In this document: positions 1-10,600 of the stretch, in pieces
How the letters are laid out: the number at the start of each line of letters is the position of its first letter
Position numbering within the stretch: the first letter of the stretch is position 1
NCBI GenBank assembly: GCA_002007465.1
Contig: LNAC01000037.1
Coordinates: forward strand, 644,849 to 708,848
Length of the DNA: 64,000 bases
Direction of reading: 5' to 3'
From: Ailurus styani
Taxonomy: Eukaryota > Chordata > Mammalia > Carnivora > Ailuridae
Program-made: the position numbers and the translations under genes
Notes under the pieces: model-generated
The model's database searches: none
Seen by the model: the letters and a program-made list of their open reading frames with translations, nothing else
Told to the model about the DNA's origin: nothing

Positions 1-53
<53 letters not shown>

Positions 54-465
54 GGAATACTATGCAGCTATCAAAAGGAACGAAATCTTGCCATTTACAA
101 TGACGTGGATAGAACTAGAGGGTATTATGCTGAGCGAAATTAGTCAATCAGAGAAAGACAATTATCATATGAAGACCTTGAGGGACGTGGTGTGGGGTTT
201 GTGGGGGTAGGGAGGGAAAAATAATGAAACAAGATGGAATGGGGAAGGAGACAAACTATAAGAGACTCCTAATCTCACAAAACATACTGCGGGTTACTGG
301 GGGGTGGGAGGGTAGGGATAGGGTGGATGGGTTATGGACATTGAGGAGTGTTTTAGCTTTGGTGAATGCTGTGAAAGGTGTAAGTCTGATGATTCACAGA
401 CCTGTACCCCTGGGGCAAATAATAAAATAAAATTAAAAAAAAAACTCTAGCAAGACTGACAATTA
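1..465 (+). mobile_element. LINE-1 3' end with (AC)n microsatellite
   Basis: An (AC)n tract (1-51) runs straight into 'aatggaatactatgcagc', the codons near the C-terminus of L1 ORF2. The 3' UTR and an A-rich tail ('aataaaataaaatt' plus poly-A, about 421-465) follow. The 3' UTR has a G-rich block at 299-323 with five G-runs. The same order of microsatellite, ORF2 end, G-rich 3' UTR and tail recurs at 59966-61230, so both copies belong to one carnivore L1 lineage. The element continues left of the window. Confidence 0.9.
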
Positions 466-1140
466 AAAAAAAAGAGGACACAGATTACCAATACTGGGAT
501 TGAAATAAGGGTTAACAATACTGATTTTATAGCTATGAACGGGATAATAAGGAAACAGTATAAAGACCTTTACACTAAGATATTTGACAATTTAGAAGAA
601 ATAGAACAACTCCTGGAAAACTACTTAAACTCAGCTAAGATAATCACTAAAACCATAATACCAAATAAAAGCACTTCATTGTTAACCAACTCTAATAAAA
701 TATTAACTTTGGAACACTTGGTTTCACTAGAAAACTATGCCAAATATTTAAAGAAGAATTAAAATAAATTTCATACAATGTCTTTCAGAAAATAGAAAAA
801 GAAGGTACTTTCAAATTCATTTCATGATGTCAGTATTGCCTTGATACTAAAACCAGACAAAGACACTATGAAAAAGAAAACTAAAGAGCAATGTTTCTCA
901 TAAATTTAAAAATAAAAATCCTCCAGAAAATCTTAGCAAATAAAATTCAACAATGTATAAAATTGATTACACGCCATGGACAAGGGAGATTTATTCCAGG
1001 TATCCAGGATCGGTTCAACATTTGGAAATCAATCAGTGTAACCAACCATAACAATGCACTTAAGAAGAAAAATCATATGATCATCTAAACTGATGTAGAA
1101 AAAAGATTTGACAAAGCCTGATACCTTTTCCTGATTTAAA
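466..1140 (+). pseudogene. L1 ORF2 fragment (reverse transcriptase part), degenerate
   Basis: Frames at 535-762 and 891-1088 are decayed pieces of L1 ORF2. The first matches the stretch before the RT domain (a 'QLYAN...LEEMDKFLE'-like segment). The second covers the RT region that in better copies reads '[21 protein letters not shown]'. About 1090-1125 resembles the 'IDAEKAFDK' segment. Stops and frame changes are frequent and no function remains. It may be an older fragment into which the 3' end at 1-465 was inserted. Confidence 0.75.
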
Positions 1141-1145
1141 AAAAA

Positions 1146-1315
1146 TCAGAATATAAGGATTTTTTTTGTTTTTATTTGAGTATAGTTGATACACAGTGTT
1201 ACCTTAGGTTTAGGTGTACAGAATAGTAATTACACAAGTTTATACATTATGCTATCCTCATCACAGGTGTAAATACCATCTGTCACCACACAATGCTAAT
1301 ACAATATTCTTGACT
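1146..1315 (-). mobile_element. L1 3'-end fragment, antisense
   Basis: A T-rich start (the poly-A of an antisense copy) is followed by 'gtatagttgatacacagtgttacctt' and a pyrimidine-rich stretch ending near 'tgtcaccacacaatgct'. This is the typical appearance of the 3' terminus of older L1s read on the opposite strand. The copy is about 170 bases, heavily 5'-truncated. Confidence 0.65.
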
Positions 1316-2480
1316 GAGACTGAGGAAGTTGGCTGCAAAGTAGAAGGACAGTATGCTCACTTCATTCCACGAATACATCTAGATAACCAAAAAATTCACC
1401 TGAAAACTGGCAGAACAAATTCCACAACTAAAGGCAGAGAAGAAACCACATCCAAGAATATAGGAAGTGAGGAGACATGGTTTGGGAAAGAAATGGATCT
1501 TGGCTCCTTAGTGGAGAGGGAGCCACCAACACAGAGAAAGGCAAGAGAGAGATTAACACACACACATGGGAAAACAAATCCCTATAGCAGTTGGCTTGGA
1601 AAGGGAGAGGGATTGAATTACATGGCTTCTGACAACCAGTGTGTCATAAAGCCTGGAGTTTTAAAGATCAGTAGGTTTGGATGTGATAGAACTCAGAAAG
1701 TATTGTTTTGCTTTTGGAGAGAAGGCAGGCAAACACCTACTAGACATATAGAATGGAAACAGTAATCTAAAGAGTGCCTGGGGCACACCATGGGGTGATT
1801 ATTTGCTCATTTTTGGAACATGACCCAGAAAGGCAGCATTCATGGACAGCCTCTTCTGGAAAAAAAGGAACTAGCAGGTGCAATTTCCCTGCTTGCCCTT
1901 CAGCATAAGCACAGGGCCACCTTCAGGATCCAGTGTAGCACTGACACTTGCTACCAAACTTATGTACAGCAAGACCTGCTCCCCATACTTTACTGAAACT
2001 GCCCTTCCCAGCCTTGGTTGCATATGTCCCAGTGTAGTGGGTCAACTTCCCAAGAAGCCTTACCCAAACTCCTGCTCACAGTACAACTCCAAAATCAAGA
2101 GTTTTGCAGAGCCACAGTTCTAGTGGTAGAAGTAACAAGTCTTATTTCTCAAGAACACCAGAGCACACTTAGTTAAAACACATCACATTCAGGCCCAAGA
2201 CCAAATGTTGCTCACAACCAGCAAAGGAAGCCTTTGCACTCAACTGCCCTGAAGGATGAAGTGGTCAGGAGAAAACAGCAGAATACATGCAGTGCACATT
2301 TGTGACACTCCCAGAAGTTCCAGGCCCTTGGGAACAGGGGACACTACATGGCAGGGCACTAACAAGAATGCTTTTTCATAAGGCCATTATTCTCAAGAAC
2401 AGGAGACATAGCTGACTTTCCTAACACAGAGAAATAGACACAGAGACTTGGAAAAAATGAGAAGCCAGATAAATTAAACC
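1316..2480 (+). mobile_element. Old L1 5' UTR (start of degenerate full-length L1, 1316-9015)
   Basis: This block is more GC-rich than its surroundings and lies directly upstream of an ORF1 relic on the same strand. Its end ('aggccattattctcaagaacaggagacatagctg...') matches, with divergence, the block at 32510-32600 that precedes another ORF1 relic. That supports L1 5' UTR rather than host sequence. A 183-codon open frame at 1214-1765 crosses the boundary with the antisense fragment and is not a gene. Confidence 0.65.
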
Positions 2481-3300
2481 CCCCAAAAAAACAACAAGAT
2501 TAGGTCACCTCCAGATATCTAAGCAAAACAGATATAAGAAACAAACTTGATTCAGTACTTAAAGCAAAGATAGTAAGGATACTACTGGACTTGAGAAAAG
2601 AGGAGAAGAAGATATGAGTAAGTCTCCTAACACAGAGATAAGGGTTAACATAGCAGAAATAAATGGATGAGTAAACAAAATGAGAAACAGGTTTGATGGA
2701 ATGAATAGCAAGATGGAAGTAACAGAGGAGTGAATTAATGAGTGAAAAGGCAGAGTAATGGAAAGAAGTCAAGCTGAACAAAAGACAGAAAAAAATAATT
2801 ATGTAGAATGAGAATAGATTTTGGGAACTCAGTGACTCCATCAAACATAATATTTGTAATATAGGAGCTCTACAAGAAGAAGAAGAAAGAAATGGGGACA
2901 GATAATATATTTGAACAAATAATAATAGACTACTTCCCTAATCTGGGGAAGGAAACAGATATCAAGATCTGGGAGGCACAAATAATCCCCGTCAAAATTA
3001 AAAAAAAATCCATATGCATGCATATTGTAATTAAATTGGTAAATTTTAGCAGTAAAGAAAAAGACTATAAAAGCAGCAATACAAAAGTAGACAGTAACAT
3101 ACAAGGGAAATCCTATTAGGCTAGCAGGTGATTTTTTCAGCAGAAATGATCCAAGTCTGAAGGGAGTGGCATGATATAATCAAAGTGCTGAAAGGTAAAA
3201 ATCTACACCAAAAATACTTCATGCAGCAAGGCTATCATTTAGAATAGAAGGAGAGATGAAAAACAATCAAAAAAACCCCAAAATTCCAAGACAAACAAAA
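2481..3300 (+). pseudogene. L1 ORF1 relic of the old sense L1
   Basis: ORF1 encodes the RNA-binding chaperone of the L1 ribonucleoprotein. The stretch near 2892-3119 keeps the pattern of the ORF1 RRM and C-terminal domains ('...DYFPNLGKETDIKI...', then a lysine-rich segment). 3200-3260 matches the ORF1 end ('...aaatacttcatgcagcaaggctatcattt'). The coiled-coil part at 2490-2880 is full of stops. Too decayed to encode a protein. Confidence 0.7.
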
Positions 3301-3494
3301 ACTAAAGGAATTCATGACCACTAAACCAACCCTCCAAGAATTATTAAAGGGGACCCTATGAGTAGAAAGGAGAAACCAAAAGTGACAATATAAAGTGACA
3401 AATAAAGTGACAAAATATATAGACACAAAAATAGTAAAATGAATATTGTAAAAAATAGAACTCACAAAAAATATTTTTAAAAATGTAAAATATG

Positions 3495-3694
3495 GGCGCC
3501 TGGGTGGCTCAGTGGGTTAAAGCCACTGCCTTCGGCTCAGGTCATGATCCCAGGGTCCTGGGATCGAGGCCCACATCGGGCTCTCTGCTCAGCGGAGAGC
3601 CTGCTTCCTCCTCTCCCTGTCTCTCTGCCTGCCTCTCTGCCTACTTGTAATCTCTCTCTCTGTGTCAAATGAATAAATAAAAAAAAATCTAAAA
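3495..3694 (+). mobile_element. CanSINE (tRNA-Lys-derived), sense
   Basis: It has a tRNA-derived head 'gggcgcctgggtggctcag', a CT-rich middle and a tail with 'aaatgaataaataaa'. It is flanked by the direct repeat aaaatgtaaaatatg (3480-3494 and 3695-3709), a 15-bp TSD. It sits in the ORF1-ORF2 spacer of the old L1. Confidence 0.97.
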
Positions 3695-3965
3695 AAAATG
3701 TAAAATATGATACCAAGTACCTAAAAGGTGGGGAAGAGAGGATTAAAGAATGCATTCAAACTTAAATGACCATCAACTAAACACAGAATGTTATATGCCA
3801 AAGAGGTTATATACAAACCTAATGGTAAGTATATATCAAAAAACACCAATAAATATGCAAAGAATATAGATAAATAAATTCAAATACATCACTAAGAAAA
3901 TCGGCAAACCATGAAAGAGAAATAGACAAGAAAAGATCAGAGAAAATCTTTAGAAACAACCACAC

Positions 3966-4168
3966 GGGGCACCTGGGTGGCTCAGTTGGTGAAGCTGGCT
4001 GCCTTCAACTTGGGTCATGATCCCAGGCTCCTGGGATTGAGCCCTGCATCAGGTTACCTGCTCATCAGGGAGTCTGCTTCTTCCTCTCTCTCTGCCTTCT
4101 GCTTTGCCTACTTGTGTTCTCTCCTTCTATCTCTCTGTCAAGTAAATAAATAAAATCTTAAAAAAAAA
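3966..4168 (+). mobile_element. CanSINE, sense
   Basis: The head 'ggggcacctgggtggctcag', CT-rich region and 'aagtaaataaataaaatctt' tail identify it. It is more diverged than the copy at 3495, and no clear TSD was seen. It lies just upstream of the ORF2 start region of the old L1. Confidence 0.93.
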
Positions 4169-4174
4169 GAAATA

Positions 4175-6274
4175 AGCACAAAACAAATAACAAAATAACA
4201 ATAAATACATATCTATCAATAACTACATTTAATGTAAATGGACTAAACAAACACTTTAATCCAAAGACATAGGGAGACAGAATGGATAAAACAAAAACAA
4301 AAAACAAAACACACACACACACACACACACACAAAACCCAAAAAACAAGACCCATCTATATGTTCCTTGAAAGAGATTCATTTTAGATCTAAAGTTACCT
4401 GCAAATTGAATGTGAGGTGCCGATGAAACATCTATCATGGAAATTGATGTCAAAAGAAAGCCAGAGAATAAATACTTACATTAGACAAAATAGTTTAAAG
4501 ATATTAATAGGAGAAAAAGAAAGACAATATATGATAATAAAGTAGATAATATGACAAGAACATATAACAGTTATTAAAATTTATACTCCCCAAATTGGAG
4601 CACCCAATTCATAAGAGTAAATAACAAACATAAAATAACTAATCCATACTATAACAGTAATAGCAGGGAATATTATCATAATACATCAATGGACAGATTA
4701 TCTAAACAAAATCAACAAGGAAACAATGACTTTATTTGTTTATATTTTATTTATTTGAGAGAGAGAGATCATGCACAAGTCAGGGGAGGGGAAGAAAAAG
4801 ATGGAGAAACAGGATCCCTTCTGAGTGCAGAGCTTGACATAGGGCTTGATTTTGGAACTCTGAGATCACGACCTGAACCAAAATTAGATGATTAACCAAC
4901 TGAGCCACCCAGGCACCCGGTAGCAATGACTTAGAATGACACACCAGAACACATGAATTTAACAGATATATAGGATATTGCATTTTAAAACAACAGAATA
5001 CCCATTATTTCAAGAATATGGAATATTCTCCTGAATACATCACGTATTAGGCCACAAAATAAGCCTCAACAAATTCAAGATTGAAATCATACCATGCAGT
5101 TTCTGACCACAATCCAATGAAACTAAAAGTTAACCATAAACACACACACACGCACACACACACACACACACACACGAAATCTGTGGAAACCACAAGTACA
5201 TAAACATTCAATAAAACGTTACTAAAGAATTAATGGGTCAACCAAGAAATGAAAGAAGAAATTTAAAAATATACATGGAAAAATTTAAATAAAAACATGA
5301 TACTCTAAAACCATTAGAATGTAGCAAAAGCACTTATAAAAAAGACGTTTATAACAATAAAGACCTAAATCAAGACACAGGAAAAATCTCAAGGAAACAA
5401 CCTACCTTACACCTAAAGGAGCTGGACAAAGGACAATAATAACAAGAACAAAACACAGACAGTAGAAGGAATAAAATAATACAGATTAGTGCAGAAATAA
5501 ATGGTATAGAAACAAAGCAAAGCAAAACAAAACAAAAATCAAAACAAACAAACAAACAAACAAACAAACAAAAACCCCAGTAGAACAGATCAATGAAAAC
5601 GGGAGCTGGTTCTTTGAAAAAAATTAAAAAATATATATTAATAAACTTCTCGCCTGACATAAAGGAGAAGGTCATTGAATACCTAAAATCACAAATTAGA
5701 GAGGAAAAATAACAACCAATACCACAGGGAAAAAATTATAAGACATTATGAAAAACTATATGCCAACAATTTGAACAAACTGGAAGAAATGGAAAAATTC
5801 CTAGAAACACATAAACTACTAAGACTGAAACAAGAAGAAATAGAAAATTTGAACAGACCAAGAACCAAAAAAGAGATTGAATCAGCAATAAAAAAATTCC
5901 CAAAAAACAAAATCCAGGACCAGATGACTTCACAGGCAAATTCTACCAAACACTTAAAAAAGAGTTAATATCTATTCTTACTATTCCAAAACAGAAAAGT
6001 AAAGTAAACTACCAAATTCATTGTATGAAGCCAGCATTACCCTGTTGTCAATACCAGATAAAGACACTTCTGTAAAAGAGCAATACAGACTCATATCCCT
6101 GATGAACACAGTCACAAAAAACCCAATAAAATATTAGTAAACTGAATTCAACAAGATATTAAAAATTATTTGCCACAATCAAGTGGGATTAATTTCTGTG
6201 TTTCAAAGAAAATCCAATATTTGGAAATCATTCAATGGGATACATCACATCAGTGAGAGACAGGATAAGAACCA
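4175..6274 (+). pseudogene. L1 ORF2 relic of the old sense L1 (endonuclease to RT)
   Basis: ORF2 encodes the endonuclease and reverse transcriptase. The order is intact: an N-terminal endonuclease segment at 4200-4420 ('aatgtaaatggactaaac'), 'atttatactccccaaattgg' near 4580, the post-endonuclease region 4930-5300, the helical linker 5590-5970 and RT start at 5970-6270. An (AC)n tract at 4310-4333, a (CA)n tract at 5138-5175 and a SINE at 4733 interrupt it. Stops are everywhere. At 6275 the sense sequence breaks off and resumes at 6816 far downstream in ORF2, so about 2 kb of RT coding sequence is missing. Confidence 0.85.
4733..4921 (-). mobile_element. CanSINE, antisense
   Basis: It starts with 'ttatttatttgagagagag' and ends with 'actgagccacccaggcaccc', a SINE on the minus strand. 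Imperfect flanking repeats (a-a/g-caatgactt, 4722-4732 and 4922-4932) look like the TSD. It interrupts the old L1 endonuclease region. Confidence 0.94.
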
Positions 6275-6697
6275 TACTATTATTTATTCTTTTAAATTTT
6301 TTTCATGTTTTTAGTTAAAATCCTGTTACTTAATATACAATATAATATTAGCTTCACCTATACAATATAGGAAGAATTCAATACTTACATATACCACCCT
6401 GTGCTTATCAGAACAAGTGCACTCTAAACCTCCATCACCCAACCCCTCAGACACCTCAACAATGGTAACCATTAGCTTGTTCTCTATAATTAAAAGTCTA
6501 TTTCTTAGTTTCTCTCCTTAACTCTCTTTTTTTTCCCCTTTGCACATTTCCTTTGTTTCTTAAAATCCACATATGAGTGAAATTATGGGATATTTGTCTT
6601 TCTCTTACTGTGTTATTTCACTAATTATAATACTCTGTGGTTCCCTCAATGTCCTTGTAAAGGACAAGATTTCATTCCTCATGGCTGAGTAATATTT

Positions 6698-6736
<39 letters not shown>

Positions 6737-6815
6737 CCGCATTTTCTTCATTCATTCACCACCCTATGGACAAATATGTTTTTCCATAATTTGGCTATTG
6801 TAGGAAAACAACATG
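6275..6815 (-). mobile_element. L1 3' end, antisense, with (TG)n
   Basis: This is the antisense 3' UTR and ORF2 end of a carnivore L1: T-rich start, 'caccctgtgcttatcagaacaagtgcac', 'ccacatatgagtgaaat', 'tggctgagtaatattt', then (TG)n at 6701-6735. The next bases are 'cattttcttcattcattcac'. It occupies the place of about 2 kb of missing ORF2 in the sense L1. No TSD was seen, so it may be an insertion with deletion or a rearrangement. Confidence 0.85.
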
Positions 6816-6948
6816 GAGGTTCCTCAAAAATATAAAAATGGAACTACCCTATGATCCAACAATTGCACAGCTGGATATTTGCCCAAAGAATAGAAGGACA
6901 GTAATTCAAAGGGATACATGCACCCATATATTTATGACAGCATTATTT
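6816..6948 (+). pseudogene. Old sense L1, ORF2 C-terminal remnant
   Basis: The codons around 'ggaggttcctcaaaaatata' and 'aactaccctatgatccaac' correspond to the C-terminal ORF2 segment seen at 27530 and 59770. The stretch ends in acagcattattt (6937-6948), which is repeated at 8731-8742 beyond the nested L1. Confidence 0.8.
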
Positions 6949-7057
6949 TTTAAATTTTTATTTATTTTTATTATTTCAGTGATCCATGATTCATCGTTTA
7001 TGCACCACACCCAGTGCTCCATGGAATACATGCCCTCCTTAATACCCACCACCAGGC

Positions 7058-7624
7058 TCACCCATCTCCATCCCCCTTCCCCTCCATAACCCTCAGTTTG
7101 TTTCTCAGAGTCCACAGTCTCTCATGGCTCATCACCCCTTCCGATTTACCCCAATTCACTTTTCCTTTCTTTCTCCTAGAGCCCTCCATTTTATTCCTTA
7201 TGTTCCACAAGTAAGTGAAGCCATGATAATTGAATTTCTCTGCTTGACATATTTCATTCAGCATAATCTCCTCCAGACCCGTCCATGTTGATACAAAAGT
7301 GGGGTATTCATCCTTTTTGATGGCTGAGTAATATCTCATTGTATATATGAACCACATCTTCTTTATCCATTCATTTGTTGAAGGGCATCTGGGCTCTTTC
7401 CACAGTTTGGTGATTGTGGCCATTTCTGCTATGAACATTGGGGTACATATGGCCCTTCTTCTCACTACATCTGTATCTTTGGGATAAATATCCAGTAGTG
7501 AAATTGCAGGGTCATAAGGTAGCTCTATTTTTAATTTTTTTAAGGAATCTGCACACTGTTTTCCAAAGTGACTGCACCAACTTGCATTCCCACCAACAGT
7601 GTAAGAGGGTTCCCCTTTCTCCAC
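7058..7624 (-). pseudogene. L1 ORF2 C-terminal frame in the nested antisense L1
   Basis: 188 codons on the minus strand cover the cysteine-rich C-terminal end of ORF2 ('...[26 protein letters not shown]...') and the usual 'WNIRNKMEGS' extension into 3' UTR-like sequence. The element is 5'-truncated, so this is a coding relic without endonuclease or RT. Confidence 0.8.
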
Positions 7625-7661
7625 ATCCTCTCCAACACTTGATGTTGGTATTTCAATGGTT

Positions 7662-7852
7662 TTTTTAAAAGATTTTATTTATTTATTTGACAGAGAGAGA
7701 CATTGAGAGAAAGGAAACACAAGCAGGAGTGGGAGAGGGAGAAGCAGCTTTCCACGGATCAGAGAGCCCAACGTGGGGCTCAATCCCAGGACCCTGAGAT
7801 CATGACCTGAGCCAAGGCAGACACTTAATGACTGAGCCACCCAGGCACCCCC
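7662..7852 (-). mobile_element. CanSINE, antisense
   Basis: It runs from 'aaaagattttatttatttat' through a purine-rich middle to 'gactgagccacccaggcac'. Flanking 'caatggttttt' and 'caatgtggtttt' look like a diverged TSD. It is nested in the antisense L1 at 6949-8730. Confidence 0.95.
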
Positions 7853-8310
7853 TCAATGTGGTTTTGATTTGAGTTTCCCTGATGGCTAGTGATGATGAAC
7901 ATTTTTTCATGTGTCTGTTGGCCATTTGTATGTCTTCTTTGGAGAAGTGTTTGTTCATGTCTTCTGCCCATTTTTGACATGATTATCTCTTTTTTGGGCA
8001 TTGAGCTTGAGAAGTTCTTTGTAGATCTTGACTATCATCCCTTTGTATGTAGTGTCATTTGCGAACACCTTCCCCTATTCTGTGGGTTGCCTCTTTGTTT
8101 TGTTGACTGTTTCCTTTGTTGTGCAGAAACCTTTATTCTTGATGAAGTCCCAAAAGTTCATTTTTGCTTTTATTTCCTTTGCCTTTGGAGACATGTCTTG
8201 AAAGAAGTTGCTATGGCCAATGTCAAAGAGGTTACTGCCTATGTTCTCCTCTAGGATTTTGATAGACTCCTGTCTCATGTTGAGTTTTTTCATCCACATT
8301 GAGTTTATCT

Positions 8311-8505
8311 TTTTTTAGAGAGATTTTATTTATTTATTTGACAGAGAGGGAGAGGGAGAGAGAGATCACAAACATGCAGAAAGAGAGGAGGGAGCAAGCT
8401 CCCTGCTGAGCAGGGAGTCTGATGCAGGGCTCGATCCCAGGACCCTGAGATCATGACCTGAGCTGAAGGCAGAGGCTTTAACCCACTGAGAAACCCAGGT
8501 GCCCC
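8311..8505 (-). mobile_element. CanSINE, antisense
   Basis: It runs from 'gagattttatttatttattt' to 'aacccaggtgcccc'. Near-identical flanks gagtttatct (8301-8310) and gaatttatct (8506-8515) mark a TSD with one mismatch. It is nested in the same L1 as the SINE at 7662. Confidence 0.95.
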
Positions 8506-8742
8506 GAATTTATCTCTTTGTATGGTGTGACAGAATGGTAAAGTTTCATTCTTCTATACATAGATGTCCAATTTTCCAGCACCATTTATTGAAGAGACTG
8601 TCTCTTTTCCACTGGATATTTTTTACTGCTTTGTTGAAGATTATTTGACCCTAGAGTGTAGGGTCCATATCTGGACTCTCCACTCTCTTCCATTAGTCTA
8701 TGTGTCTGTTTTTCTGCCAGTACCATGCTTACAGCATTATTT

Positions 8743-9015
8743 ACATTAGCCAAGAATATAGAATCAGACCTCGTATCCATCAATTGATGCATGGATAAAG
8801 AAGTGAGATATATATATGATTATACATACAAATATATAATGCAAATATAGAATGATACAATTAATAATTATATATTATATAATATATATTTTTCGTTGTA
8901 TCATTCTACATTTACATCATTATATATTTGTATGTATAATGAGCACCTGGTAATGTATGGAATTGTTGAATAACTATTGTATACCTGAAAGAAATAAAAG
9001 AATGTATGTTTAAAA
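8743..9015 (+). mobile_element. 3' end of the old sense L1
   Basis: The sense L1 resumes with 'acattagccaagaatata', reaches 'ggataaagaagtgag' (the usual microsatellite site) and ends in a short 3' UTR and A-rich tail near 9010. An AT-rich palindrome (8819-8940) sits exactly where other copies carry (GT)n/(AT)n/(AC)n. Confidence 0.75.
8819..8940. repeat. Long AT-rich inverted repeat
   Basis: The left arm (8819-8860) and right arm (8896-8940) are near-perfect reverse complements of 42-45 bases. Examples are 'attatacatacaaatatata' on the left and 'tatatatttgtatgtataat' on the right. A 35-base AT-rich spacer (8861-8895) separates them, so cruciform or hairpin extrusion is possible. It probably grew from the L1 microsatellite at this site. 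Confidence 0.9.
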
Positions 9016-9027
9016 AAATCAATACTA

Positions 9028-9224
9028 TTTTTAAAGATTTAAATATTTATTTCATAAGGAGTGAGAGAGAGCAGAAGGAAGGGGCCAAGGGAAGAAAGAG
9101 AAAAACTCCAAGCACCCTGCACTGAAAGTGGAGCCTCACATGGGGCTTGATGACCCTAAAATCTCTTCCTGAGCCCCAACCAAGAGTTGGATGCTTAACC
9201 ACCTATATTACCATGGTGGTCCCC
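9028..9224 (-). mobile_element. Degenerate CanSINE, antisense
   Basis: The outline is recognisable: 'tttttaaagatttaaatatttatt', a purine-rich middle, 'gagcctcacatggggcttgat' and a decayed head near 9200-9224. Divergence is much higher than in the other copies, so this is an older SINE subfamily. Confidence 0.75.
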
Positions 9225-9229
9225 CCATA

Positions 9230-9836
9230 ACTGGTACTATTAATAATCTTATTTAGGCTGAACCTTTTTTCCCCTATGACTTATTCAGTCCATAACTGTA
9301 AGCCTGTGTCTTCCATTCCCCTTCCCCAATCCCCTTTCCTCTGACAGCAATCATTTTGTTTACTGTATTTACATATTGGATTCTTTGTTTGTTTGTTCAT
9401 TCACTTTTTTAGCTCCATTTTTTATTTCAATCATATATTTGTTATATAAATATAATCAAATATTCCTTATCCATTTGTCTATTAATGGATTCAAGTAGCT
9501 TCCATATATTGGTTATTGCAAATTATCCTTCAACAAACATGGGGGGAGGCATAGATATTTTCAAATTAGTGTTTTTGTGCAAATTGGGTAAATTCCTGGT
9601 AGTGGAATTATTGGATCATATGTTATTTCTATTTTAATTTTTTAAGGAGCATCCATACTTTTTTTCCACAGTAGATATACCAATTTACATTCCTACCAAC
9701 TATTCCTGAGGGTTCCTTTTTCTCCACATCATTGCCAACACTTGTTATTTCTTGTCTTTTTGATGTTAACCATTCGACAGGTGTAAGCTGATACCTCATT
9801 GTGGTTTTGATTTGCATTTCCCCAATGATTAGAATG
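9230..9836 (-). mobile_element. L1 3' end and ORF2 C-terminus, antisense
   Basis: Antisense 3' UTR ('ccttccccaatccc', 'acagcaatcattttg'), the 'ttatccatttgtctattaatgg' segment and the ORF2 end (minus frame 9629-9817) are present in order. It stops at 'gattagaatggaaa'. Old and 5'-truncated. Confidence 0.8.
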
Positions 9837-10275
9837 GAAATTTAAAAACTAATAAAGACCATCTATGGAAAACTTGTAAGTGTCAAGACTGAGGGGATTA
9901 TGCTGAGTGAAATAAGTCAAGTAGAGAAAGTCAATTATCATAAGGATTCACTTACTTGTGCAACATAAGGTATAGCATGGAGGTCATTAGGAGAAGGATG
10001 GGAAAAGTGAAAGGGGGGAATCAGAGGGAGAGATGAACCATCAGAGGCTGTGCACTCTGAGAAACAAACTGAGGGTTTTAAAGGGGAGGTTCATGTGGGG
10101 ATGTGTTGTCCTGGTGAGGGTTATTAAGAAGGACATGTATTGCATGGAGCACTGGGTGTTGTACATAAACAATGAGTCTTGGAACATTACATCAAAAAAT
10201 AATTATGTACTCTATGGTCACTAACATAACATAATAAAAAGTAATAATAAAAAAAATAAAAAGCAAAAAAATAAA
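9837..10275 (+). mobile_element. L1 3' end, sense
   Basis: 'gattatgctgagtgaaataagtcaa', the 3' UTR with 'gaaacaaactgagggtttt' and 'gcactgggtgttgtac', and an A-rich tail at 10225-10275 identify an L1 3' end. It is of the same subfamily as 27790-28168. Only about 430 bases remain. Confidence 0.85.
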
Positions 10276-10407
10276 GATTGAGAACAAATAAAATATGTCC
10301 ACTCTTTTAACTCTTGTAACTGTTATTTAGCATAGTACTAGAAATTTGCCTGACTTTTATAAGACATAACTAAGTAACTACCTAACTAACAAACAAAAAA
10401 ATTAATA

Positions 10408-10600
10408 GGGGGACCTGGGTGGCTCAGTCAGTTAAGCATCTGCCTTCAGCTCAGGTCATGATTCCAGGGTACTGGGATTAAACTCCATGTCAGGCTCCTT
10501 GCTCAGCAGGTAGTCTGCTTCTCCCTCTCCCTCTGCCCCCCGCCTTGCTTGTTCTCTCTCTCTAATAAATAAAATATTTAAAATAAATAAATAAATAAAA
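10408..10600 (+). mobile_element. CanSINE, sense
   Basis: It has the head 'ggggacctgggtggctcag', the CT-rich segment 'ctccctctccctctgcccc' and a tail of 'aataaataaataaa'. No clear TSD was seen. It lies at the edge of an old L1 fragment. Confidence 0.93.

Larger units (their letters stand above)
6949..8730 (-). mobile_element. 5'-truncated L1, antisense, nested with 12-bp TSD
   Basis: An antisense L1 starts with a T-rich tail (6949-6985) and 3' UTR and runs through the ORF2 C-terminus until 'tctgccagtaccatgct'. The direct repeat acagcattattt flanks it (6937-6948, 8731-8742). The host sense L1 continues seamlessly at 8743 ('acattagccaagaatata'). The minus frame 7058-7624 (188 codons) is the ORF2 C-terminus. 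It carries two antisense CanSINEs. It belongs to the L1 lineage without the ORF2 microsatellite, like 27600-28168. Confidence 0.95.

Noticed and set aside
1..51. Terminal (AC)n as a chromosome-end or telomeric repeat
   Set aside because: It is directly followed by L1 ORF2 codons, as in other L1 copies in this window.
1214..1765. 183-codon plus-strand open frame
   Set aside because: It crosses an antisense L1 end and an L1 5' UTR; no domain or homologous pattern.
3495..3570. Possible tRNA gene (tRNA-like A and B boxes)
   Set aside because: It is the head of a CanSINE derived from a tRNA, flanked by a TSD and repeated about twenty times.
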